Notes under the pieces: model-generated
Databases searched by the model: none
The model's input: only the letters and a program-made list of their open reading frames with translations
What the model was told of the DNA's origin: nothing
Program-made: the position numbers and the translations under genes
Shown here: one piece after another, positions 42,953 through 51,069 of the stretch
Layout of the letters: each line of letters starts with the position of its first letter
How positions within the stretch are numbered: the first letter of the stretch is position 1
NCBI GenBank assembly: GCA_003669605.1
Contig: QWOP01000082.1
Span: 1-64,000, forward strand
DNA length: 64,000 nucleotides
Source: Planctomycetota bacterium
GTDB lineage: Bacteria; Planctomycetota; Planctomycetia; Pirellulales; UBA1268
Direction of reading: 5' to 3'

Positions 42953-44353
42953 ATGGACAGCGACCGCACCGAGTGCCCACCGAGTGCCCCGTGGCACCGA
43001 TCCAGAGGCTTCCGGGCCAAAGCGTCGATCGGGGGCAGAATCCCCGCCAGCATCGTGGCGGGCTGGTCGATCCTCGGCCTTGGCCTGACCCTCCAGGCCG
43101 GGTGCATGTCTGCACTGACCTCGACGGCGCTCAAGGAGGCGATGAAGAACACAGCGGCAACACTCGCCATGCCCCACGATGGCGACCATGCTGCAGAGGC
43201 ACGGATCGACGACGTCGCGGGCGAATCCCAGGCCGACAACGAGTCTGCGGTAGACACTCCATCGCTGGAATCGGTGATCGACAACGCGGTGGCGCGGCTC
43301 TCAGCTGCCGGCGGGATCGATGACGCCACCCAGGGACTGCTCATCCAGACCCTCGAACGCACCCGCCCCGAAGATTGGCCGGTGGTGGTCAACGAATTCG
43401 CCTCGTCGCTTGAGGCCACACGGGGCGAAGCGGGCCATTCCCAGGCCGTCAGTCAGGCCGACGTCTCCACTCCCGACACGTTGATTCTCGGGGGAGGCCT
43501 CGTCAACGACATCCCGGGGCCTGCCCGAATGCTGCCCATGGCGGATGTAGCCAGCAGTGAGATTCCCCCCGCCCAGAAATTCCAGTCATCCCCGCCCCCT
43601 CGACTCCTCGACGTGGCCGGTCTCGATGGCGTGGCTCAAGCGCCGCTCGGGGGAGTTGCCTCGCCAGCTCTTGATCGCCAGCTTGATCGCCAGCTTGAGC
43701 GTCAGCTCGATCGCCAGGGAGTGACGTTGCCAGTGGCCCTGCCGCTGCCAGTGGCTCCGCCGGCTGTGGCAGAAGAACAATCTCCGCTGCTGATCTTTCC
43801 GCCACAGGCCGTTGTTCAGCAAGCTGTCTATCAAAAGCCGGTTGCACAGCCGGTCTCCTCCGCTGCCGTGATCGAGCCTCTGGCTTCGCAAAAGGTCTTG
43901 GCCGAGCCACCCCTTCCCGAGGCGTTCGACGCCGGATTGTCACCCGCCGCACCGGCAGTGGTCGGGCCCACGGTCAACAATGCCTGCTTCGCCACCCGCG
44001 TCCGGGGTTGGGGAGTGGTGGATCGCTTTCCCGAGCCGGTGTTTAGCCCTGGCCAAGAGGTGATCGTGTACTTCGAACTCGATCGCTTGGCCACGAAACA
44101 GTCCGATGAGGGGCACTCCACCGGCATCGACACCAGTTTTCGCCTTCTCGGAGCCGGCGGCGAGCGGATCGGCCAGTGGACGTTCGATCCGATCGTCGAG
44201 ACCTGTCGGGCACCGCGGCGCGATTACTTCGCGCGGTACTTCGTCCGCATTCCTGAGGATGCCCGTCCCGGCAAACATCGACTGGAGTGGGATGTCACCG
44301 ATCGGGTGGCTGGCGCAACGCGTCAGGCCCACCTCGATCTGGAGATCCGCTGA
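42953..44353 (+). CDS. Putative lipoprotein with a Gln-rich repeat, unrecognised
   Basis: 466 residues. The N-terminus has a long basic region then a hydrophobic stretch (ASIVAGWSILGLGLTLQAGC), with Cys51 as a possible lipid attachment site, though the lipobox is imperfect. The middle is Pro/Ala-rich and includes four tandem LDRQ-type units (43670-43717). The C-terminal 120 residues (ACFATRVRGWGVVDRFPEPV ... FARYFVRIPEDARPGKHRLE) look like a compact beta domain. Function unknown; probably attached to the outer or inner membrane. Confidence 0.7.
   Translation: MDSDRTECPPSAPWHRSRGFRAKASIGGRIPASIVAGWSILGLGLTLQAGCMSALTSTALKEAMKNTAATLAMPHDGDHAAEARIDDVAGESQADNESAVDTPSLESVIDNAVARLSAAGGIDDATQGLLIQTLERTRPEDWPVVVNEFASSLEATRGEAGHSQAVSQADVSTPDTLILGGGLVNDIPGPARMLPMADVASSEIPPAQKFQSSPPPRLLDVAGLDGVAQAPLGGVASPALDRQLDRQLERQLDRQGVTLPVALPLPVAPPAVAEEQSPLLIFPPQAVVQQAVYQKPVAQPVSSAAVIEPLASQKVLAEPPLPEAFDAGLSPAAPAVVGPTVNNACFATRVRGWGVVDRFPEPVFSPGQEVIVYFELDRLATKQSDEGHSTGIDTSFRLLGAGGERIGQWTFDPIVETCRAPRRDYFARYFVRIPEDARPGKHRLEWDVTDRVAGATRQAHLDLEIR
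43670..43717 (+). repeat. Four 12-bp tandem repeats encoding LDRQ
   Basis: CTTGATCGCCAG at 43670-43681 is repeated exactly at 43682-43693, then as CTTGAGCGTCAG at 43694-43705 and CTCGATCGCCAG at 43706-43717. The repeat is in frame and codes LDRQ LDRQ LERQ LDRQ. It is a coding microsatellite, likely variable in length between strains. Confidence 0.85.
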
Positions 44354-44373
44354 GGCCGATCATCGATCAACTC

Positions 44374-44392
44374 CCCGCAGCCGCCCTGCGGG
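44374..44392. terminator. Perfect 7-bp hairpin between convergent genes
   Basis: CCCGCAG (44374-44380) pairs exactly with CTGCGGG (44386-44392) around a 5-base loop. It lies 21 bases after the plus-strand gene stop and 32 bases beyond the stop of the minus-strand gene. A stem shared by two convergent genes could terminate both, although no long T-run follows. Confidence 0.45.
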
Positions 44393-44423
44393 TCTGTGAT
44401 GAAACAGCACTCGCTTCCTCTTC

Positions 44424-46205
44424 TCACCGCCCCGTGACAGTGCCCTTGGGGGGCTGGTAGGCCGGGGGCAACGACGCCACTGCCGCTGGGCTCCGCCCCG
44501 TTTCAGGCTGCCCGCGGGGCGGTTGGATAACCGGGACCGCCGCTGCGGCGGTGCGGAAACTCCCTGCGGGTGATTGGGCATAGCGAACTGCCGGCGTGGC
44601 CGTCGCGGCGCTGCCTGCAGGAATCGCTTTGCCGGCGGGAGGAAGTGGCAACTGAGGAACTTGGTTGTCGGCCGGTGCTGCCGGCTGCGTCGCAGGCGGC
44701 TTCACCGGCTCCGGGGGCTTTACCGGCTCCGGGGGCTTCACCGGCTCCGGGGGCTTTACCGCCTTTGGGGGCTGGAGCGGTAGCTGGCCGTCAGTGGCCT
44801 CTTCGGTGGGAATAACTGCTGGCGCGTCCGCGGTGGGGGGGAAGACCTCCAATTGGAGGAGATCGGCGATCGCCACCGCTCCGGCCCAGCGCTCTGCTTG
44901 GGCGTCGACGTAGGCCAGTTCGGTCTCGGTGAGGATCTTCTGTGCCTGGAGAAGGCTGAGAAACGTCACCTCTCCGCGGGCATAGAGGGTCTGCGTGAGG
45001 GTTACCGTCTCCCGGGCCTTGGGAAGGATGAATTCCTCGTACCAGTCGACCAACCGCTGCGACGTGCGGTAGGCAGCCACGGCCTGGGCTGTCTGCGTTG
45101 CCAGATCAAGTTCCACCATCCGCAAGTCGGCGCGGGCGGTGGCGATGTCGGCCCGCGCGGAGCGGATGTTGCCCTGATTGCGGTCGAACAACGGCACCGA
45201 CATCATGATCTGCGCCACCCCCATATCCATCGCCGGCACTCCCACCTGGCGCTGGTATCCCCCCATCAGGCTGATGTTCGGGATAGGATTCACGACCGCG
45301 CGCTCGAGGGACCACTGGTTGCCAGCGATGATCGCCTCCGCCACCCGCGGCCGAGCGTTGAGCCGCACCACGGCCTCCTGGAGTTGCTTGAGGTCGAAGT
45401 TGGGAAGTTCCTGGTGCAGGTCGGCTTCCAGTTTCCCGATGTCCACCCGGGGGAGCCCGACAGCCGCCGCCAGTTGCCGCCGTCCGGTCTCGATGAATAC
45501 CGTGGCATTGAGGATCCGGACTTCAGCCCGGTCCCGCTCAATGCTCCAGAAGAGGACGTCGGCCTTCGTCCCTTCGCCGGCATCGGCGAGTTGTCGGCCG
45601 ATCTCGTACGATCGCTTGGCAATGTCGAGGAGGAGTTTGTAGATCTCCAGCCGCCGCTGCGAGACAAGCAACGCATAGTACGTCTGCCGGACGTCGCGGA
45701 GCACGTCATAGCGGGCACGGATCAGCTCGTATTCCGATTTCTGCACATTGCGCAAGGCTGCCTGCTGCGCCAGCCGTAATTTGCCGGCGGTGACGACGTC
45801 CTGCGTCACCGTTCCGGCCCACTGGCTATAGGCTCCAACGATCTGCGGACTGAAACCCGCGATCACGGGATTGGGATAGAGCCGGGCCTGCACCGCCTTG
45901 CCGCGGGCCGCCTCGACAGACGCCCGCGCGGCAAGCAGCCGCGGGTGGCTCCGCTCAGCGAGGGCCACGAATTCCTCGAGGGTCGCTGGCGTGGGGAGGC
46001 CGTCGGCAAGCACCGCTTGCGAGTCCGCGAGACTACTGGCATCTGCTGTGGCCAGAGCCGATTCCTGGGCCGGAAGTTGCATGCCACTGGTGGTCTGCCG
46101 CGGCCATCCGGGCAGCTGCCCCATGGCAGCCGGTCCACCGCAGGCGCAGGCGAGGAGCACTGCCAGAGCAGATGAGCGGGCTTGGCAACGTATGCGAGGT
46201 GACAT
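44424..46205 (-). CDS. TolC-family outer membrane efflux protein
   Basis: 593 residues from the ATG at 46203-46205, which has a signal peptide (CQARSSALAVLLACACGGPA). Two OEP domains with long helices are clear: HPRLLAARASVEAARGKAVQ, and later ADIATARADLRMVELDLATQ. The C-terminal 130 residues are Pro-rich with KPPEPV repeats and may be periplasmic linker. Such proteins form trimeric outer membrane channels. It is divergent from the MacB-type ABC transporter, so a joint efflux machine is plausible. No periplasmic adaptor (MacA) gene is nearby. Confidence 0.9.
   Translation of the reverse strand: MSPRIRCQARSSALAVLLACACGGPAAMGQLPGWPRQTTSGMQLPAQESALATADASSLADSQAVLADGLPTPATLEEFVALAERSHPRLLAARASVEAARGKAVQARLYPNPVIAGFSPQIVGAYSQWAGTVTQDVVTAGKLRLAQQAALRNVQKSEYELIRARYDVLRDVRQTYYALLVSQRRLEIYKLLLDIAKRSYEIGRQLADAGEGTKADVLFWSIERDRAEVRILNATVFIETGRRQLAAAVGLPRVDIGKLEADLHQELPNFDLKQLQEAVVRLNARPRVAEAIIAGNQWSLERAVVNPIPNISLMGGYQRQVGVPAMDMGVAQIMMSVPLFDRNQGNIRSARADIATARADLRMVELDLATQTAQAVAAYRTSQRLVDWYEEFILPKARETVTLTQTLYARGEVTFLSLLQAQKILTETELAYVDAQAERWAGAVAIADLLQLEVFPPTADAPAVIPTEEATDGQLPLQPPKAVKPPEPVKPPEPVKPPEPVKPPATQPAAPADNQVPQLPLPPAGKAIPAGSAATATPAVRYAQSPAGSFRTAAAAVPVIQPPRGQPETGRSPAAVASLPPAYQPPKGTVTGR
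44701..44772 (-). repeat. 18-bp tandem repeats encoding KPPEPV in the TolC-like protein
   Basis: Units at 44701-44718, 44719-44736 and 44737-44754 differ only at one wobble base; a fourth at 44755-44772 is degenerate. They translate on the minus strand as KPPEPV repeats. The alternating C/T suggests duplication of a two-unit block. Not a CRISPR: the units are contiguous, without spacers, and in frame. Confidence 0.85.
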
Positions 46206-46423
46206 GGAGGACCCGCGATGGAATCGGAACCCTGGGCTGCCGGCGGTATCTGCCGCCCAATCGGAAGGCTGTCGGCGTGAGGCGGTACATCCGGAGCAAT
46301 CGTCAATCACGCCGCGGTCCCTCCACAAAACCGAACTGAATTGACCGGCAGGGTTGCCATCGGATGACCAGGGGGATTTGGGTACATTGGGCCGATCGGT
46401 TGCCACCTCGGAGGAATTCCCCG

Positions 46424-47212
46424 TTGTCGTTGCTTCGCGCGGAAAACCTGGAGAAAGCATTCGGCGTCGCTGCCGGGGCCGCCGCCGGCGTGCAGGCGGT
46501 CCGCGGAGTCGATCTGGAGGTGGAGGCGGGGCAGTTCGTGGCCATCACCGGCGCGTCGGGATCTGGAAAGAGCACGCTGCTCCACATGCTCGGGGGGATT
46601 ACTCGGCCGACCTCCGGGCGGGTTCTGCTCGAGGGGATCGATCTGGCGGTCCTCGACGACGACCAACTGGCGCTGGTCCGCCGCCGCCGGATCGGCTTCG
46701 TCTTCCAGCGCTACAATCTTCTCCCCGAACTCTCGCTGGTCGAGAACGTCGGATTGCCCTTGGTGCTCGACGGTGTTTCAGAGTCACGCTCCGATGCCGC
46801 CGCACGTGAGGCGTTGGAGACGGTGGGGATGGGACACCGCGCTGATCACCGTCCCGATGCCCTTTCTGGCGGCGAACAGCAACGCGGAGCGATCGCCCGG
46901 GCCTTGGTAGCCTCCCCCGCCGTCGTGTTGGCGGACGAACCGACCGGCGCCCTCGATTCCGAGAACTCCCGCCGAGTAGTCGAACTGCTCCGACGGATCG
47001 TCACCGATCACGGGCAGACAGTGATTCTCGTGACCCACGATCCCGGCATCGCCGCCTTAGCCGGCCGCTCCATCCGCATGAACGATGGCCGGATCATCTC
47101 CGACATGACCCAGGCCGATGCACCAGGCCAGTTGCTCGCCAGCAACGCCCCCCGCCCCAAGCCGGGTGGCGGGACCGGCCACCGGTCGCAGAGGAAGCGG
47201 GGCGGGCGATGA
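46424..47212 (+). CDS. ABC transporter ATPase, MacB/LolD type
   Basis: 262 residues. The start is TTG at 46424, chosen because GGAGGAA at 46410-46416 is a perfect Shine-Dalgarno with 7-base spacing and the protein then begins MSLLRAENLEKAF. Walker A GASGSGKST at 43-51, Q-loop VFQRYNLLPEL, signature LSGGEQQRGAIARAL and Walker B VVLADEPTGALD. It pairs with the FtsX-like permease that overlaps it by 4 bases. Likely substrate: lipoprotein, peptide or antibiotic export. Confidence 0.92.
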   Translation: MSLLRAENLEKAFGVAAGAAAGVQAVRGVDLEVEAGQFVAITGASGSGKSTLLHMLGGITRPTSGRVLLEGIDLAVLDDDQLALVRRRRIGFVFQRYNLLPELSLVENVGLPLVLDGVSESRSDAAAREALETVGMGHRADHRPDALSGGEQQRGAIARALVASPAVVLADEPTGALDSENSRRVVELLRRIVTDHGQTVILVTHDPGIAALAGRSIRMNDGRIISDMTQADAPGQLLASNAPRPKPGGGTGHRSQRKRGGR

Positions 47213-49737
47213 TGCTCGGCCTCCTGCCGCTGCGCCGGTTGCTGCTGCGGCAATGGCGAAACCGGCCCGGTCGGGCCCTGACAACGGCCGCCAGCGTGGC
47301 CGTCGCCGTGGGGGCCGTCGTTGCCACCTGGGTGTCGGCAGATGCCTCGCGCACCGGCTACCAACGGCTCACCGCCGCGCTCGATGGCGTGCCTGCAGTC
47401 GACATCGTTTCCCGCTCCGGCGGAAGGTTTGAGGCTGGCGACGTGCCGAGCCTGTCCGCCATCCCCGGCGTCCGGGCTGTCGTGCCGCTTTTTTACCGCC
47501 CCACGTTGCTGCGCGTCGGCGAGAAGCGGGTCCGGGAGATCGCGGTGGGGGTCGATGCGGAACGGCTCGCTGCCATCGGGATGCTCGAAATAACCGCCGG
47601 ACAGCCTTGCCTTGCCACCGATGAAATCGTCCTCGATGAGACGCTGGCGAGTGGACTGCAAAAGACGGTCGGCGACGAGATCATCTTCTTCGCCCGCCGT
47701 GGACTCCGGCGGATGACGGTCGTGGGATTGGCCAAGCCGGAATCGCTCCGTTGGTTTGGCGAAGGGGCCGGTGTCGTCGTCGACATCGGCGCCTTAGAGG
47801 AAATGTCGGGCGCACTGGGGCTGGTTGATCGGGTGCGGGTGGCCATGAAACCGGAGGCCGATCGCAAGCATTTCATCGACGCCGCCACGGCACTGCTTCC
47901 CGCCAATCTTGTCGCCGAAGTGCCGGCGGGACGCTCGAGTATGGCCGAGGATGTGATGCACTCCGCTGATCTCGGGCTCGACTTCGTCACCGGCCTGACG
48001 GTAGCGATGTCATGGTTCATCGTCGGCAACGCGATGTTGATGAATGTCACCGAACGACGGCGGTCGCTGTCGTTGGTCCGCGTGCTGGGGGGGAGCGGTC
48101 GGCAAGTGCGCCGATTGATCCTCCTCGAGGCGGTACTCCTGGGGGGCATCGGTGCGGCTGTCGGGGCGGTGGCTGGGGTCGCTGCCGCCCGGCCGATCTC
48201 TGCGGGAATCTCCCAGGCACTCCAGGCGCCGGTCACCGATCTGATCGTCCATCCGATGATCGTGCCGCTGGCGGCGCTGATGGGAATTCTCGTAGCCTGT
48301 GCCGCCGCCTGGTGGCCGGCCCGGCAGGCGGCGGCAATCGATCCGCTCGAGGGGCTCTCGCACGCTCCACCACCACCCGCCCGGGGCGTGTCGTGGAGGT
48401 TTCTGACTGCAGCGGTGGCGCTGTGGATCTTCGCCGGTGCCATCCTCGGCTTGGTGATTCTCGAGAAACTTCCCCCCCGCGCCTCGGTGCCGGCTGGAAT
48501 CGCCATGCTGCTGTCGTTCGTGGCCACGACACCGGTCATTCTCCCCAGACTGGCGCGGGCCTGCGCCAGCCTCATCCCTCGCCGCTTCCGCATCGAGCGG
48601 GCATTAGCACTCGAACAGATTCTCCGGCAACCGGTGCGGACGGCACTCACCACGGGCGTGCTGGTGGTGGCCGTGAGCAACGGCGTCGGCCTGGGGCATG
48701 CGATCCGTGACAACGTCGATGATGTCCTCGGTTGGTATGCCCGTCTGATGCGGGCCGACTGGGTGCTGACCCACACCGGGACGGTGAGCGCCGCCGCCGG
48801 CAGCGACAGTCCTGGTGCCAAGGCTGCCGAGGAGGATGTCCGCGCCGTGGAGGGGATTGAGCGCGTCGATGTGATTGGTATCGCCACCGGCCGTGTAGCA
48901 GGGGGGGCGTGCGTGATCATCGCCCGCGACATGGCCGATGATGCGCCGCTCCCGCTCGATCCAGTGAATGCGGATGAGGCGACCGTCCGGGCAGCGCTTG
49001 AGCGCGGCGAGGCAGTGGCAGGGACAGTGCTTGCCCGCCGGATCGGGCTTGTGGCAGGAGACGAACTGGCCGTCGAGGTCTTTGGGCGGACGACGAAAGT
49101 CCGCGTCGCGGCGCTGGTCGTCGACTACACCTCCGGCGGGGCCTCGCTCGTGCTCCGCCGCGATGCGGCCAAGCGGCTCTTCGGCCTGGAATCGGCCGAT
49201 GTGCTGCTAGTCACAGCGCAGCCCGGTCGGGCCGATTCGCTCCGGGAGCCGCTGGCGGATATTGCCCGGCGCCGCGGCATGCTGCTGCGATCGTTCGGCG
49301 AGGTGAAGCGATTCATCGACACGATCGTGGATGGCGTGGTCGGATCGTTGTGGGCGATCCTCGGGCTGGGGTTCGTGGTGGGGAGCCTCGGGGTAGCCAA
49401 CACCGTCACGATGAGTGTTTTGGAGAAGCGCCGCACCTTCGGACTGCTGCGGGCGGTGGGGATGACCAGCCGGCAGGTGACAGTCGTCGTTGTTCTGGAG
49501 AGCGTTCTCCTCGGAGTCTCAGGGGGGCTGATCGGAGTCGTCGGCGGGATGGTGACGGCGTTGTTCATCCAGTACGCCAGCCAACCACTCCTTGGCCACC
49601 CCATCCGGGCGTCGATCCGACCAGCGGTAATCGCGGCCAATTTGCTGGCCGCGGTGCTCGTGACGGCGCTGGCCGCTTGGATCCCAGCCCGCCGTGCCGC
49701 CCGACTCGATCTCCTTGAGTCGCTCTCCAGCGAATAA
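47209..49737 (+). CDS. FtsX/MacB-type ABC permease, double-length
   Basis: 842 residues, with an ATG overlapping the ATPase stop. It is a tandem fusion of two FtsX-like permeases: each half has a periplasmic domain followed by three or four membrane segments, including WFIVGNAMLMNVTERRRSLS, VRVLGGSGRQVRRLI and later VANTVTMSVLEKRRTFGLLR, AVGMTSRQVTVVVVLESVLL. Such permeases transmit mechanical force and do not usually translocate directly. With the divergent TolC-like gene this may form an efflux system. Confidence 0.92.
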   Translation: MMLGLLPLRRLLLRQWRNRPGRALTTAASVAVAVGAVVATWVSADASRTGYQRLTAALDGVPAVDIVSRSGGRFEAGDVPSLSAIPGVRAVVPLFYRPTLLRVGEKRVREIAVGVDAERLAAIGMLEITAGQPCLATDEIVLDETLASGLQKTVGDEIIFFARRGLRRMTVVGLAKPESLRWFGEGAGVVVDIGALEEMSGALGLVDRVRVAMKPEADRKHFIDAATALLPANLVAEVPAGRSSMAEDVMHSADLGLDFVTGLTVAMSWFIVGNAMLMNVTERRRSLSLVRVLGGSGRQVRRLILLEAVLLGGIGAAVGAVAGVAAARPISAGISQALQAPVTDLIVHPMIVPLAALMGILVACAAAWWPARQAAAIDPLEGLSHAPPPPARGVSWRFLTAAVALWIFAGAILGLVILEKLPPRASVPAGIAMLLSFVATTPVILPRLARACASLIPRRFRIERALALEQILRQPVRTALTTGVLVVAVSNGVGLGHAIRDNVDDVLGWYARLMRADWVLTHTGTVSAAAGSDSPGAKAAEEDVRAVEGIERVDVIGIATGRVAGGACVIIARDMADDAPLPLDPVNADEATVRAALERGEAVAGTVLARRIGLVAGDELAVEVFGRTTKVRVAALVVDYTSGGASLVLRRDAAKRLFGLESADVLLVTAQPGRADSLREPLADIARRRGMLLRSFGEVKRFIDTIVDGVVGSLWAILGLGFVVGSLGVANTVTMSVLEKRRTFGLLRAVGMTSRQVTVVVVLESVLLGVSGGLIGVVGGMVTALFIQYASQPLLGHPIRASIRPAVIAANLLAAVLVTALAAWIPARRAARLDLLESLSSE

Positions 49738-49765
49738 ACCTGCGGCAGGCGGCAGACGGATCCAA

Positions 49766-51058
49766 TCACACCTGCTCAAGACCGTCGATCGGGCCTGTGG
49801 AGCTGGCAAAGGAGTCGGTCTCGATCCCCAGCCGCTTGAGGATCGAGACGTAGAGATTGGAGAGCGGTGGCGCGCTTGCATCCTCGAAGGCGACGAGCCC
49901 AGCGTGACGAAAACCACCACCTGCCAGGAGCACCGGCAGGCGGGTGTTTGTGTGGGCATTGGCGTTGCCCATGCAGGACCCATGGAGAACCATCGTCCGG
50001 TCGAGCAGTGTCTGCGATCCCTCGCGGACAGCATCGAGCCCGGCGAGGAGTTCGGCGAGGACGGCAAACTGCATCTCCTCGACCCGTTTGAGTTCGGCGA
50101 TCGCCTCCGGCCGATTGCCATGGTGGGTCAGCGAATGGGTCTCGTGGACGACCCCCGGCGCCCGCGGCACCCACTGCGCCGGATTGACAAACAGCGTCAC
50201 CAAGCGGGTGGTGTCGCTTTCGAGGGCCAAGCGGATCAATTGCCCCATCAGCCGCAGGAGCGTGAACATTTCCTGCTCGGGCGACTCCGGTGGCGGCGGT
50301 CCCTTCGGCCGCGGTCGGCGCCGCTTCTCCCACACCTCGGCACGCTGCAACCGCTCCTCCATCTCACGGACCGATTGGAAGTACTGCTCCAGTCGCTGGC
50401 GGTCGCCGGCGGGGAGGTTGCGGTCGAGGTGCCGGGATCCGGTGGCGACAAAGTCGAGGACGCTGCGGCCGGTCCGGAGCGAGTCGATCTTCTCCGCCGT
50501 CTGTGTTGGGGTGCCCTGGAGGAACATCTGCCTATACAGCCGGGCCGGGTTCCGCTCGCCGGGAATGAGGACTCCGTCACGCGTGAATGAGAGGCTCGTC
50601 GCGCCGTGGGCGGCCACGGTGAGGGACAACGTCGGCATCCTCGTCCTGCCGGCGATCGATTCAGCCGCCAGCTGGTCGAGCGAGACGCTGTTGCGGAAAT
50701 TGCCACTGGCGGGGTGGGGAGCACCGGTGAGAAATGCGATGTCAGCCGCATGGCCGCCGTCGACGCCTGGATGCGCGAGCCCGGAGAAGACAGTCAGCCG
50801 GTCGCGAAACGGCTCGAGGGGGACCAGATATGGCGACGGGGCGTAGTCGCGGCCGGAGCCCGTGGGGAAGAAATACTGCGGCAGCAATCCCATGGTGGTT
50901 TCGATGGCCACCATCCGGTGCGGCGGATCGGCCGCCGATGCTCCCCCGGCGCGGCCACGGCCCGAGAAGGCCTCGAGCCAGGGAAGTGTGACCGCCACGC
51001 CCGCGGCGCGAAGCATGCTGCGGCGGGTCGGCATCTGGGCAGGCGAAAGCGGTGCCAT
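49766..51058 (-). CDS. DUF1552 secreted protein
   Basis: 430 residues from the ATG at 51056-51058. A Tat-like signal (MPTRRSMLRAAGVAVTLPWL) exports it folded. The DUF1552 body carries TMGLLPQYFFPTGSGRDYAP and MVLHGSCMGNANAHTNTRLP; the family belongs to the sulfatase/alkaline phosphatase-like alpha/beta group. It is nearly always next to a DUF1587/1592 protein, as here (11 bases apart). The activity is unknown; both are secreted and may act on complex organic compounds. Confidence 0.93.
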   Translation of the reverse strand: MAPLSPAQMPTRRSMLRAAGVAVTLPWLEAFSGRGRAGGASAADPPHRMVAIETTMGLLPQYFFPTGSGRDYAPSPYLVPLEPFRDRLTVFSGLAHPGVDGGHAADIAFLTGAPHPASGNFRNSVSLDQLAAESIAGRTRMPTLSLTVAAHGATSLSFTRDGVLIPGERNPARLYRQMFLQGTPTQTAEKIDSLRTGRSVLDFVATGSRHLDRNLPAGDRQRLEQYFQSVREMEERLQRAEVWEKRRRPRPKGPPPPESPEQEMFTLLRLMGQLIRLALESDTTRLVTLFVNPAQWVPRAPGVVHETHSLTHHGNRPEAIAELKRVEEMQFAVLAELLAGLDAVREGSQTLLDRTMVLHGSCMGNANAHTNTRLPVLLAGGGFRHAGLVAFEDASAPPLSNLYVSILKRLGIETDSFASSTGPIDGLEQV

Positions 51059-51069
51059 AAACGGGGGCC

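Noticed and set aside
44701-44772. Possible CRISPR-like repeats
   Set aside because: The units are contiguous, 18 bp, in frame and encode KPPEPV; there are no spacers.
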